This document shows positions 42,589 to 51,735 of a stretch of 64,000 nt of DNA, one piece after another; position 1 is the first letter of the stretch; the number at the start of each line of letters is the position of its first letter. Position numbers and translations under genes: made by a program. This DNA comes from JADLCB01 sp964398315 (GTDB lineage Bacteria > Planctomycetota > Phycisphaerae > Tepidisphaerales > Tepidisphaeraceae). Under the pieces are notes generated by a model, which saw only the letters and a list, made by a program, of their open reading frames with translations, made no database searches and was not told the origin of the DNA. The stretch lies in NCBI GenBank assembly GCA_964398315.1, contig CAYNMV010000013.1, positions 1 through 64,000 on the forward strand. Reading direction: 5' to 3'.

Positions 42589-43152
42589 TTACCGCTTTCC
42601 CCCTTCCTCCAGCAGATCACGCGTGCGCGGGTTGTTGCGCAGGGCCTGCAAGGCATGGTGCAGGCGGGATTTCACCGTGCCCAGGGGGACCTGCATGGCG
42701 GCGGCGATCTCCGGGAGTGTCAGGTCATCGACAAAACGCAGCAGCAGCACCTCGCGCTGGGGCTCCGGCAGGCGATCGATCACCTGGCGCAGGGTTTCAT
42801 GGGTGGGATCGGACGGATCGGCCGACCCGGACTCGGGCAGGGCGGCATCGGACACAAACCGCCGGCGGCGCTGGCCGGCCTTGATCGCCAGGTGACGAAC
42901 CACGGGGTAAAGCAGGCTGGTCAGGGCGCCGGTGAGATGCATCCCCGGCCCCTTGCGGGCGAGGTAGGCGAACGTCTCCTGAAGGACATCCAGCGCATCG
43001 GCCTCCTGGCCGGTCAGCCGCCGGGCCAGGTTCAGCACCCAGTGGCGATAACGGTAATAGAGGGCATCGAACGCCTCGGCCTCCCCCGCCCCCATCGCGT
43101 TCAGCAGCGCCTGGTCATCCCGTTCCTCCGCATCACCGGGCCGATCATCCAT
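42589..43152 (-). CDS. ECF-type RNA polymerase sigma factor
   Basis: A 187-residue sigma70-family factor with only regions 2 and 4. Region 2 is LYYRYRHWVLNLARRLTG with ALDVLQETFAYLAR; region 4 is LPEPQREVLLLRFVDDLTLP followed by the helix-turn-helix EIAAAMQVPLGTVKSRLHHA. Regions 1 and 3 are absent, as in ECF factors. The start MDDRPGDAEERDDQ at 43152 is preferred over a GTG-type start seven codons upstream. The downstream membrane protein probably controls it. A TATACT box lies just upstream, without a clear -35 partner. Confidence 0.93.
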   Translation of the reverse strand: MDDRPGDAEERDDQALLNAMGAGEAEAFDALYYRYRHWVLNLARRLTGQEADALDVLQETFAYLARKGPGMHLTGALTSLLYPVVRHLAIKAGQRRRRFVSDAALPESGSADPSDPTHETLRQVIDRLPEPQREVLLLRFVDDLTLPEIAAAMQVPLGTVKSRLHHALQALRNNPRTRDLLEEGGKR

Positions 43153-43455
43153 TGGCCGGGCAGTATACGCCACATGCCGTTATCTGATAGAGCCGAGGGA
43201 CCCAAACCTCCGCCACGCCTGCCGACAGGCTGGCAGCCGCGGGCGCGGGCATCGCTTGCTGAGTCCTGCAACAAGACGGACGCCCATCGGTGAGCCGGAT
43301 CCGTATCACCCTGCAAGGACAGGCCCGTATTTGACGCGCTGGCACGGCAATCGCCCCACAGCGGGGGACCAGGCTGCTCTCACTTTCGTCTCATGCGGGC
43401 ATGCGCTGTGCTTGCGGCGGCAAGGCGAACGTATGCGTTCTCCTTTCCCGCCTGC

Positions 43456-43478
43456 GGCCCGGCTGAGCAGGCCGGGCC
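43456..43478. other. GC-rich hairpin in the gap 43153-43637
   Basis: GGCCCGGC (43456-43463) and GCCGGGCC (43471-43478) form an 8-bp stem with a 7-base loop. A second palindrome, ACAGATCTGT, lies at about 43563-43572. The rest of this 485-base spacer shows no gene that I can support. Confidence 0.4.
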
Positions 43479-43637
43479 GTGGGTTATGCGCGGCCGCCGG
43501 ATGGGTACAGGTGTTCTGCGCTGTGTCCGCTTCAGGGCTTGCACCGGCAGCCTGTTTCGTACGGACAGATCTGTACGGTTGAGATGGTTCAGGATGCGCC
43601 TTAATCGGGCGGTTCTGAGTGAAAGAGAGCACACGAT

Positions 43638-44489
43638 TCAGTCAAATACCCAGGCTTGGTCGGCCACTCCCGTGATCGCTTTTTCGCCCTTGCGGACGCG
43701 CGGCAGTTCGACCTGCGTTTCAGTCATGTGCTCGGCGAACGGAGAGGGTTGTGTCTGCTGAACAGCGCGGACGATCTGCACCCCATGCACGCCCATGCCG
43801 CGGGTTTCGCGGTAAAGCGCGGTGGCGGCGGTACGCTGGGCCGGGAGGATGATCTCACGGCCATCCGGGCTGATCGCGTAGTAGGTGGTTTCGCAGGTGG
43901 CCGAGAGGGCATCGCTGCTGATGACAAACCGGTCGCTGCGGCTGCGATTGGTGCCAAGCACATCCACCAGCACGTACAGGATGACCTCAGGATCCTGCGG
44001 GGTGAGGATCAGGCCGTTGAGGCGGGCTTTCATGTCCAGCGCCGCCCGCAGGTAGGACAAGTCGCCGTTGCTGGTAAAGGGATGAACGTAGAACAGCGGG
44101 TTCATCTGCCAGTTCAGCCCCCCGCTGACGCCGGTCGTTTCGGTGCGCGTGTCATCGACCGTCAACTCATCCGCCTGGCGGTCCAGCCGCAGGACATTGC
44201 CGGCGTAATTGCTGAGTGAACCATTGAGCGTAAACGACTGGAGCCCCGGCGGGGTGAAGTTGCCGGCCCCATCCTGGGCGATGCTGTCAATGACAATCTG
44301 CACGCGCCGGCCACGCAGGGCCGACAAATCCATCTGAGAGACGCTCTGGCGTACAGCGCTGGCGACGACGCGCTGCTCTTCATCGAAGCGCTTACCCCCG
44401 CCGTGGGAAGGGATCCCGCGAAAAACACCGCACCCCCCGGTCACCAGCAAGGTGAACAGCAAGCTCAGCAAGAAGACGGTACGCGGCAC
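43638..44489 (-). CDS. Hypothetical lipoprotein
   Basis: A 283-residue protein starting at a GTG (44489) that follows GAGG by six bases. The signal sequence RTVFLLSLLFTLLVTGGC ends in a plausible lipobox, so the mature protein would begin at a cysteine. The rest is mixed alpha/beta with no motif that I can name (VQIVIDSIAQDGAGNFTPPG; LILTPQDPEVILYVLVDVLG). It diverges from an APC transporter across a 376-base gap. The in-frame extension upstream of the GTG lacks family character. Confidence 0.7.
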   Translation of the reverse strand: MPRTVFLLSLLFTLLVTGGCGVFRGIPSHGGGKRFDEEQRVVASAVRQSVSQMDLSALRGRRVQIVIDSIAQDGAGNFTPPGLQSFTLNGSLSNYAGNVLRLDRQADELTVDDTRTETTGVSGGLNWQMNPLFYVHPFTSNGDLSYLRAALDMKARLNGLILTPQDPEVILYVLVDVLGTNRSRSDRFVISSDALSATCETTYYAISPDGREIILPAQRTAATALYRETRGMGVHGVQIVRAVQQTQPSPFAEHMTETQVELPRVRKGEKAITGVADQAWVFD

Positions 44490-44795
44490 GGTTGTCCTCG
44501 ATTGGCATGGGTGCCCGGCATCGCCGGGTAAACCAACCCAGGCCAGCGCCTTATCGGGCTGAAATCCTGTTATCGGCCCATGAGCGCGGCCATCTCCAGT
44601 GGTATCGGCGAATCCCGCCGCCTCCTGAAGCCGTTCAAACCGCTTAATCCGCACAACCGATCACAGCGGCGGCCATTGCTATCATCGGAGCGTAACCGCC
44701 AGCGAGCGAAGCAGACAAAGTGACGCAGCTATGCAGGGCGGATGCAACCATCTCACCGCATACCCGGCCGAGTCCGGTAATTTAGATGGCACAAT

Positions 44796-44825
44796 TTGCA
44801 TTTCAGACTTTTGCTTTCCTACACT
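44796..44825 (+). promoter_or_regulatory. Candidate promoter of the APC transporter gene
   Basis: TTGCAT (44796-44801), an 18-base T-rich spacer and TACACT (44820-44825) lie about 40 bases upstream of the GTG start. The remainder of the gap 44490-44795 shows nothing recognisable. Confidence 0.5.
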
Positions 44826-44865
44826 TGGCGCCCAGACCGAACTGTCAGTCACAAGGGAGGAGCCT

Positions 44866-46257
44866 GTGCACCAGCCTCTCACGGACGTTCGTGTTCCTGC
44901 TGCTGTGTCGGCCCGGCCACGGCGGACCCTGACCGTGCTCGACGCCGTTTCGGTCATCATCGGCATTGTGATCGGCGCCGGTATTTTCAGGACCCCAGCG
45001 CTGGTTGCGGCCAATGTGGACAGCAGCGCAATGTTCATAGGGCTGTGGCTGGCGGGCGGCATGATCTCGCTGATTGGTGCCCTGTGCTACGCCGAGCTGG
45101 CCAGCGCCTACCCTGACACCGGCGGGGATTACCACTTTCTGCATCGTGCATTCGGCGATGGCCCGGCATTCCTGTTCGCCTGGGCACGCCTGAGCGTCAT
45201 CCAGACTGGTTCGATCGCCATGGCTGCCTATGTGCTGGGGGACTATGCCACCGCCCTGCTGCCGCTTGGCCCGCATTCCTCGGCGGTTTACGCCCTGCTC
45301 ATGATTGCCGGCCTCACCGCCATCCACCTGGCCGGCCTGCGCCCGGGCAAATGGACCCAGAACCTGCTCAGCGCTGCGGTGGTGCTTGGGCTGCTGATGG
45401 TGGCCGCGGCTGGCCTGCCTCTGCTGCTGGGATCGGCCTCGCCTGCCAGCGGTGGCGCGGCCGACAGCGCAGGCGGCGGGTCGGCGATCGGACTGGCGCT
45501 GGTCTTCGTGCTGCTGACCTTCGGCGGATGGAACGAGGCGGCGTATCTCTCGGCCGAGGTGCGCGGCAATCGCCGCAATATCGCCCGGGCGCTGATGCTG
45601 GGGATCGCGGCCATCACCATCGTCTACCTGCTGGTCAACCTGGTGCTGCTGTATGGCCTGGGGCTGAGCCGACTGGCCGCCAGCGAGGCGGTGATGGCCG
45701 ACCTGATGCAGCAGACCCTGGGCAGTACCGGGGCGGGGGTGGTGAGCCTGGTGATTTGCGTGGCCGCGCTCAGCACCGCCCACGCCACCATCCTCACCGG
45801 GGCACGCTCGGCCCACGCCCTGGGACGCGATTTTCCGGTTTTCGCAACCCTGGGCGCCTGGCGCCAGGACCGCAGCACGCCCACCTATGCCCTGATCATC
45901 CAGGCGGCGGTGGCGGCGGCACTGGTGCTGCTGGGTGCGATTACCCCCGATGGCTTCAGGACCATGGTCGAGTACACCGCCCCGGTCTTCTGGCTGTTTT
46001 TCGGCCTGAGCGGCGTAGCGCTGATCGTTCTACGCCAGCGGCACGGACTGGCCGGGCCGGCGTTCCGCGTGCCGCTGTATCCCCTGACGCCCCTGCTGTT
46101 CTGCGCGGTGTGTGCGTACATGCTCTGGTCAAGCCTGTCGTATACCGGTACCGGCGCACTGGTAGGCGTGGCGGTGCTGGCGGCAGGTGTGCCGCTGCTG
46201 GTCGTGGCGCGGATGCGCGCCGGTGCACGGACCTTGCCCTCATCGGCGCAGGCCTGA
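44866..46257 (+). CDS. APC-superfamily amino acid transporter
   Basis: A 463-residue inner-membrane permease with about 12 hydrophobic segments. The first carries the APC signature VSVIIGIVIGAGIFRTPALV, and the sixth region reads LTFGGWNEAAYLSAEVRGNR, the usual unwound helix 6 motif. The pattern fits the LAT/amino-acid exchanger group; substrate unknown. The start is a GTG at 44866 with AAGGGAGGA immediately upstream. A promoter-like pair precedes it. An exported methyltransferase gene follows after 64 bases. Confidence 0.9.
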   Translation: MHQPLTDVRVPAAVSARPRRTLTVLDAVSVIIGIVIGAGIFRTPALVAANVDSSAMFIGLWLAGGMISLIGALCYAELASAYPDTGGDYHFLHRAFGDGPAFLFAWARLSVIQTGSIAMAAYVLGDYATALLPLGPHSSAVYALLMIAGLTAIHLAGLRPGKWTQNLLSAAVVLGLLMVAAAGLPLLLGSASPASGGAADSAGGGSAIGLALVFVLLTFGGWNEAAYLSAEVRGNRRNIARALMLGIAAITIVYLLVNLVLLYGLGLSRLAASEAVMADLMQQTLGSTGAGVVSLVICVAALSTAHATILTGARSAHALGRDFPVFATLGAWRQDRSTPTYALIIQAAVAAALVLLGAITPDGFRTMVEYTAPVFWLFFGLSGVALIVLRQRHGLAGPAFRVPLYPLTPLLFCAVCAYMLWSSLSYTGTGALVGVAVLAAGVPLLVVARMRAGARTLPSSAQA

Positions 46258-46321
46258 TCGATGCACCCGGGCCTGGCCTGCCGGTGCCAGTGTGTCCTTG
46301 GATTCAGGAAAGGAGCCATTC

Positions 46322-47212
46322 ATGTCCAGTCGATCCATTTGGAAATCCCGTGCGGCATTGCTGTTTGCGTGGATGTTGCTGGCCGCTCCGGTGCTTGGCC
46401 AGGCCGAGGTTGAAGAGGAATTGAAGCCGGCGCGCGCGCCCGATGTGCCGTATGTCCCCACGCCGCAGGAGGTGGTGGACAAGATGCTGGAGATGGGGCA
46501 GGTATCGGAGGGGGATGTGGTATATGACCTGGGTTGCGGCGATGGGCGGATCGTGATCACCGCCGCCAAGCGCCACGGCGCCAGGGGAGTGGGTGTGGAC
46601 ATCAACCCACAGCGCATCGTCGAAAGCAATGCCAACGCCAAAGCAGCCGGCGTGACCGACAGGGTCGAGTTCCGCACCGAAGACCTGTTCGAGATGAAGG
46701 ACCTGGCCAAGGCGGATGTGGTCACGCTTTACCTGCTGCCATCGGTCAATATCAAGCTGCGGCCCAAGCTGCTGGCGGAACTGAAGCCGGGAACGCGGGT
46801 GGTATCGCACGCTTTTGACATGGATGACTGGCAGCCGGAGCAGGAGACAACCGTTGACGGTCGCAGCGTATACCTGTGGATCATCCCGGCCCGGGTGGAG
46901 GGTCAATGGAAGGTTGCTGCACCCGCCGGCGGTGAGGCCCAGCCCGCCGCCGCCCAGCCCCAGCCCACGATCAAACTCACCCAGACTTATCAGATGCTCT
47001 CCGGCACCCTGCAGCTCGACGGCGCGGAGTATGCCATCCGCGAGGGACGTATCAATGGCGACAAGATTCAGTTCAGCGCCAACAGGGACAACCAGACCCT
47101 TCGCTTCACCGGCCAGTTCAAGGACAACCGCATCCACGGCACGCTTGACCATGCCGATCAGCAGCGTGAGCTGACACTGGAACGCGAAGACCCGAAGCGT
47201 GAAGACAAGTGA
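46322..47212 (+). CDS. Class I SAM-dependent methyltransferase with signal peptide
   Basis: A 296-residue protein. It begins MSSRSIWKSRAALLFAWMLL and continues AAPVLGQ, a clear signal peptide. Next is a Rossmann methyltransferase domain with motif I VYDLGCGDGRIVITAAKRHG and the acidic strand end GVGVDINPQRI, then a C-terminal beta domain of about 80 residues (QTYQMLSGTLQLDGAEYAI). AAAGGAG precedes the ATG. An exported SAM-dependent enzyme is unusual because SAM is cytoplasmic. Substrate unknown. Confidence 0.85.
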   Translation: MSSRSIWKSRAALLFAWMLLAAPVLGQAEVEEELKPARAPDVPYVPTPQEVVDKMLEMGQVSEGDVVYDLGCGDGRIVITAAKRHGARGVGVDINPQRIVESNANAKAAGVTDRVEFRTEDLFEMKDLAKADVVTLYLLPSVNIKLRPKLLAELKPGTRVVSHAFDMDDWQPEQETTVDGRSVYLWIIPARVEGQWKVAAPAGGEAQPAAAQPQPTIKLTQTYQMLSGTLQLDGAEYAIREGRINGDKIQFSANRDNQTLRFTGQFKDNRIHGTLDHADQQRELTLEREDPKREDK

Positions 47213-47471
47213 GGCCTCTCCTGACCCCGCCCCCTGCTCACCTCCGGCCACCCCGGAGGCAGGCAGGGGGCGGACTGTCCTGCATGCCCCAGACAGCCCG
47301 ACACGCCCCACCTCGGCAGGAAAGGGCCACATCACAGCCTTGGCCTGGAAGCACTTTTCGCGATATGCCTTGTCCCCTCCGTCAGCGCGGTTTCCGGTGG
47401 CGCACTGCCAAGACACATCCGTGCCAACTCGCTATGATTGCCGCGGTTTCAATCAAGGATGGAGGCACGTG

Positions 47472-48746
47472 ATGCTCACCTGGACGAATGGATGTCGTCT
47501 GTTGCTGGCCCTGGCGATGATGGTTTCGGGCGCGGCCTGCGCCAAAAAGAAGCCGCCGGCGCCGGTGATTGATTTCAGCCGCTCGCTGCCACCGGGACAG
47601 GTGGCGCTGCGCAAGATCACGCCGGACCAGTACCCCGATTTCTCCCCGGCCTTCAGCAATGCCAACCTGGTGGCGGTGGATGCCTCCATCGGCCACTCGC
47701 TTGATTACCTGTCGCGCGCCTCGTCGCGCGGCTATTTCCCCTACCTGGATATTGATCATCCCCGTGCGGTGGCGACGCTGGTCAAGCTGCGCGAGATGGT
47801 GAAGCGCGAGCTGTCGGGCGCGCGCACCAGCCCATCGGCCCTCAACGCGGAGATCGCCGCGAACTTCGAGGTGTATAAATCGGTTGGCGCGCCCGATCCG
47901 GCCGGCGGCTACACCGAGCGCGTCCTGTTCACCGGCTACTACACACCGATCCTCGAAGCCAGCCTGACGCGTGAGGGGCCGTATCAGTATCCGCTTTACA
48001 AGCGCCCCGATGACCTGGCGAGTGATCCGATCACCGGTCAGGTGTTTGGCCGACAGATGCCCGATGGCTCTACCCAGCCCTATCCCGATCGCGCCCAGAT
48101 TGAGCGGTCAAACCTGCTGGCCGGCCAGGAGCTGGTCTGGCTCAAGGACCGGTTTGATGCGTACATCGTTCACATCCAGGGATCGGGCAAGCTGCGTCTG
48201 CCGGATGGGCGGATCATGGATGTCGGCTATGCCGGCAACAATGGCCATGCACCGGTCAGCGTGGCGCTGGAACTGGTGAAGGATGGACACATCAGCCGGG
48301 ATCAGCTCAACCTGACGACCATCCGCCGGTTTTTCCGCGAGAACCCGCAGATGATGGACCGGTACCTGCCGCGTAATCCACGCTTTGTGTTCTTCGCCGA
48401 AAGCAAGGGCGGGCCGTACGGCAGCTTGAATGTGCCAGTGACACCGTTCGCGTCGATCGCCACCGACAAGAGCGTCTATCCACGAGCCATGCCGGCGTTT
48501 TTGAGCGTGCCGGTGCCGATGGGCAACGCGGGCATGATGACCAACTTCCGCGGGTTCATGCTGGATCAGGACACCGGCGGCGCCATCCGCGCCCCCGGCC
48601 GCACCGATATCTACATGGGTGTCGGCGAACAGGCGGAGCGCATGGCGGGCTATCAACTGCACGAAGGCGAACTGTATTACCTGGCGATCAAGCCCGACTT
48701 GGTCGAGCAATACACCGCCCCGACCAATCCGGCGGCCGGGCAGTGA
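47472..48746 (+). CDS. mltA: Membrane-bound lytic murein transglycosylase A
   Basis: MltA cleaves peptidoglycan between N-acetylmuramic acid and N-acetylglucosamine. The 424-residue lipoprotein has a signal ending in MVSGAAC, the MltA domain (ERVLFTGYYTPILEASLTRE; FDAYIVHIQGSGKLRLPDG) and the C-terminal 3D domain with LDQDTGGAIRAPGRTDIYMG, which bears the catalytic aspartate. GGAGG lies six bases upstream of the ATG at 47472. It may supply wall-opening activity that the short FlgJ lacks, though that is speculation. Confidence 0.95.
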   Translation: MLTWTNGCRLLLALAMMVSGAACAKKKPPAPVIDFSRSLPPGQVALRKITPDQYPDFSPAFSNANLVAVDASIGHSLDYLSRASSRGYFPYLDIDHPRAVATLVKLREMVKRELSGARTSPSALNAEIAANFEVYKSVGAPDPAGGYTERVLFTGYYTPILEASLTREGPYQYPLYKRPDDLASDPITGQVFGRQMPDGSTQPYPDRAQIERSNLLAGQELVWLKDRFDAYIVHIQGSGKLRLPDGRIMDVGYAGNNGHAPVSVALELVKDGHISRDQLNLTTIRRFFRENPQMMDRYLPRNPRFVFFAESKGGPYGSLNVPVTPFASIATDKSVYPRAMPAFLSVPVPMGNAGMMTNFRGFMLDQDTGGAIRAPGRTDIYMGVGEQAERMAGYQLHEGELYYLAIKPDLVEQYTAPTNPAAGQ

Positions 48747-48832
48747 ACCCTGCCAGCCTCGATATGCTTCTGCTCGCTTGGGTCCGGCATTTGCTGGAAT
48801 GAGTCGCCCGGACACCCGAGAGGAGCAAGCAT

Positions 48833-49267
48833 ATGGCCAAACAAGACAACAAAGTGGGCAGTGACCGCAAGGCAGCCCGGAAATTTGCAGGCAAAGGCGA
48901 CTTTGGTATCCCCGCCGATGCATCCCGGCGCGATCCGAAGCTGCCGCAGATGGATCCCGCTGTGCCCGAGCGCCCGGCGGGCGCCAAGCTGACCGATACG
49001 GACGGCCTGCGCATCCACGGCGTCGGCGGCGATCCCGATTCCGGCCCGGGCGCCAGCAGCGGCGGCGATCTGGATACCGATATCATCGGCCTCGACGGCT
49101 CCGGCGGCGGCGTTGCCCAGTCGGGCACGATTGGCAACACCGAAGGCCCGGACATCACTGCGGCCGGTGCCACCGATCCCGACACCGTTAAACCGACCCG
49201 GCGCCATCCCAAGACGGGCCGCAATCGCAATAAAGCCAACGGTGACCAGTCCAGCTCCCCGCGATAG
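48833..49267 (+). CDS. Small Gly/Asp-rich hydrophilic protein
   Basis: A 144-residue protein starting MAKQDNKVGSDRKAARKFAG. It is highly polar, with a Gly/Asp-rich centre (GGDPDSGPGASSGGDLDTD; GLDGSGGGVAQSGTIGN) and a basic tail. It has no signal peptide or hydrophobic segment and is probably disordered. GAGAGGAGC lies just upstream of the ATG. I recognise a recurring GVAQSG-type composition seen in conserved hypothetical proteins, but no function. Confidence 0.75.
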   Translation: MAKQDNKVGSDRKAARKFAGKGDFGIPADASRRDPKLPQMDPAVPERPAGAKLTDTDGLRIHGVGGDPDSGPGASSGGDLDTDIIGLDGSGGGVAQSGTIGNTEGPDITAAGATDPDTVKPTRRHPKTGRNRNKANGDQSSSPR

Positions 49268-49323
49268 CGCCACGGACGGAGCCAGCCGAGCCGCATCTCT
49301 CTGAGACCGGGTGGTCATGCCTG

Positions 49324-49341
49324 GCATGCCAATCGGCATGC
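49324..49341. other. Short hairpin downstream of the Gly/Asp-rich gene
   Basis: GCATGCC-AATC-GGCATGC forms a 7-bp stem with a 4-base loop, 57 bases past the stop. There is no T tract. The remaining gap to 49606 shows nothing I can support. Confidence 0.35.
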
Positions 49342-49606
49342 GCGATAGCCACCAGCGCATTTGAACCCGTATCCGCATGCCATGGCCGGGCGGTTCGTTC
49401 GGCGTATTTCGGGCGATATACGCAGTGCCGGCTCAGCCGGCCCCGCCGCTGCGCAGCATCCCCTACCGCGATGGACACCTGCCGGCCGCGCTCTTTTCGT
49501 CACCCGGCAGCGCCCTTTTTGCTGCACCCCGGCGATTTCACTTCTTCGCGATACAATCCACCCGGCCGATGCGCTGCCCTTGCATCATGCGGGTATTACT
49601 GGGGTA

Positions 49607-51694
49607 ATGCAGGATATGACGGTTGCCGAATTGATTCAGCGGGCGGAACCCGGCACCGGGTCTGGCGATACCCGCCCGGTGCAGATCATCGTCGCGCGGC
49701 GGCGGCCGCAGCGGCGAACAACCACACTGGGACGGCTCGCCCAGTGGGTGCTGCTGATCGCGCTGACCACCGTGATGGTCGTGGCGGGTGTGGAGTTGCG
49801 ACGCTGGTACTTCGCCGCATCCGCCCCGATCCGCTTCACCGGCGACATTCACAACGCCTTCGCCCAGGGCAGCCATGTCTACAACGCCGCCCTCGCCGCC
49901 GCCCGCGAGGCGGGGCGCGACACGCCGACACTGCTTGAGGTTTTGGCCGCCTATCGTGATCGCTACGACATCGTCGCCAACGCCGCCGAACGGCGCAACC
50001 CAACCGATCCGCGCTATGGCCTGGATTACCCCCCTGCCCGCCTGCTGACGATGACCCTGTGGGTCCGCCATGTCCAGGGCGAGCGGCCCGGCGCGGCCCG
50101 CTGGGTCGATGATGATCTATGGCCGCTGCTGACGTTTAACACGGTGATTGCAGGGATCGGGGCGGCGGGCGTGTTCCTGCTGGTGCGTTTCTGGGGGATA
50201 CGTGCCTGGCACCGCCGGAGACAAGACAGCGCATCGCAAGACAGCGCTGCATGGGCCGGCTCGGCCGAGGTCGCACACCCTGATCAGCCGTGGGATCACG
50301 CACCGCGGGCGCGGGCGTGGGATGCGCTGTGGGCGCCGTTTATTGCGGCGATGCTGTTCTGGTTCAATCCAGCGATTCTCAGCAACGCCCACACCTGGCC
50401 GCAGTGGGATGTGTGGCTGCTGCCGGGGTACATCTGGGCGGCGTATTTTGCCTCGCGCGGGTGGTGGTTCAGTGGGGGTGTGGCCATTGCGCTGGCGTGC
50501 GTGTTCAAAGGGCAGATCCTGATTGTGGCGCCGGTGCTGCTGCTGTGGGCGATGTTCCAGGGCAGGCTGGGCGCGATGCTGCGGGCGGGCATCGGCTTCG
50601 CCTGCGCGATGGCGCTGATGATGGCGATCTGGCTCTACGGCGGCCGCGCCCATGGCCAATGGCTGCTGGGCACAGCGCTGGCGGCAATGGCGGTGTTGAC
50701 CTTCATCGCCTGGCGCAATCGCCAGGCCCGCCGATCACGCCGTTGTACCGGGGTGGTGAATGATGCACCCGATGCCCCCGACGCCCCTGCCGGCCATGGG
50801 GCGAGCCTTCCACCCGCGCTGGCGAGTGATGGCGCAAGGCAAGCCGATGGCTCAGCGCTGGCCGCAGGGGTTGAAAGCCCGGTTGGCAAGATGCGTTGGT
50901 TCGCCCGGCACCGCCAACGACTCCTGGCCAGCGGTGCGGCGTTGCTGGCGATGACGGTGGCAGCGCTGCTGGTGTGGCCGTGGCAGGCGCGGGCATCGGA
51001 CTGGCGTGGGATCGGCTATCTCGGCCTGCTGGCGGCACTGGCGCTGCCGCTGGTGTATCCGCGCAACTTCCGCTGGGGCGTATGGGTGGCGGCGATCCTC
51101 GCCGGCGTCCTGCTGCTCGGGCCCGTGCTGTACGAGGGCAGCTATGCCTGGGCGCGGGTGGGGTATCTCGGCCCAACCGACAACCACCGCGCCATGCACA
51201 TGGGCGCCACCTATAACCTGGCGGCCATCCTCAGCGATGTGTATGGCTGGCACTTGAACGATCCGGTGGAGTGGGCCGGCGACATGAGCATGCAGTCCCT
51301 GACGCGCTGGGTCTACCTCGCGCTGCTGGTTGCCACCGCCGCCGGGCTGGCGCTGCACGCGGCGTGGGGCAGTCGCGGGGTGCTGGTGGCACTGGTGACG
51401 CCGTGGCTGATCATGTTCGCCGTGCTGGCGCAGATGCACGAGCGCTATCTCACCTATGCCGCCGCGGTTTCCGCCATCCTGGTTGGCTATCGCTGGGGTT
51501 TTGTGCTGCTGCACGGGGTCATCACGCTGCTGGCCACCGCCCTGCTGCACACGCCGGAGCCCAACCGCAGATTGTGGCCGGAGATGTACAACATCATCCG
51601 CGGCTCTTTGCCGGGGGCAAGTTGGGCGCTGCTTTTGGTGGCGGCGGTCTTTTTCTGGGTGAGTGTAACCCCCAGGCGACGAGCGATTGAATGA
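49607..51694 (+). CDS. Polytopic GT-C-like membrane glycosyltransferase
   Basis: A 695-residue protein with about 12 hydrophobic segments. A cytoplasmic N-terminus is followed by a helix (LAQWVLLIALTTVMVVAGVE) and a large periplasmic loop with FTGDIHNAF and RYGLDYPPARLL. Later come FNPAILSNAHTWPQWDVWLL and QMHERYLTYAAA. These features are typical of GT-C lipid-linked glycosyltransferases (Alg6/ArnT-like), where the acidic residues of the first loop act in catalysis. A polar insert of about 60 residues lies near residues 370-430. Starts at 49607 or 49616 are both possible. Confidence 0.72.
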   Translation: MQDMTVAELIQRAEPGTGSGDTRPVQIIVARRRPQRRTTTLGRLAQWVLLIALTTVMVVAGVELRRWYFAASAPIRFTGDIHNAFAQGSHVYNAALAAAREAGRDTPTLLEVLAAYRDRYDIVANAAERRNPTDPRYGLDYPPARLLTMTLWVRHVQGERPGAARWVDDDLWPLLTFNTVIAGIGAAGVFLLVRFWGIRAWHRRRQDSASQDSAAWAGSAEVAHPDQPWDHAPRARAWDALWAPFIAAMLFWFNPAILSNAHTWPQWDVWLLPGYIWAAYFASRGWWFSGGVAIALACVFKGQILIVAPVLLLWAMFQGRLGAMLRAGIGFACAMALMMAIWLYGGRAHGQWLLGTALAAMAVLTFIAWRNRQARRSRRCTGVVNDAPDAPDAPAGHGASLPPALASDGARQADGSALAAGVESPVGKMRWFARHRQRLLASGAALLAMTVAALLVWPWQARASDWRGIGYLGLLAALALPLVYPRNFRWGVWVAAILAGVLLLGPVLYEGSYAWARVGYLGPTDNHRAMHMGATYNLAAILSDVYGWHLNDPVEWAGDMSMQSLTRWVYLALLVATAAGLALHAAWGSRGVLVALVTPWLIMFAVLAQMHERYLTYAAAVSAILVGYRWGFVLLHGVITLLATALLHTPEPNRRLWPEMYNIIRGSLPGASWALLLVAAVFFWVSVTPRRRAIE

Positions 51695-51735
51695 ACGCAG
51701 CGGGCGCCCGATCGCGCCCTCTCCCGATCAGGCCA

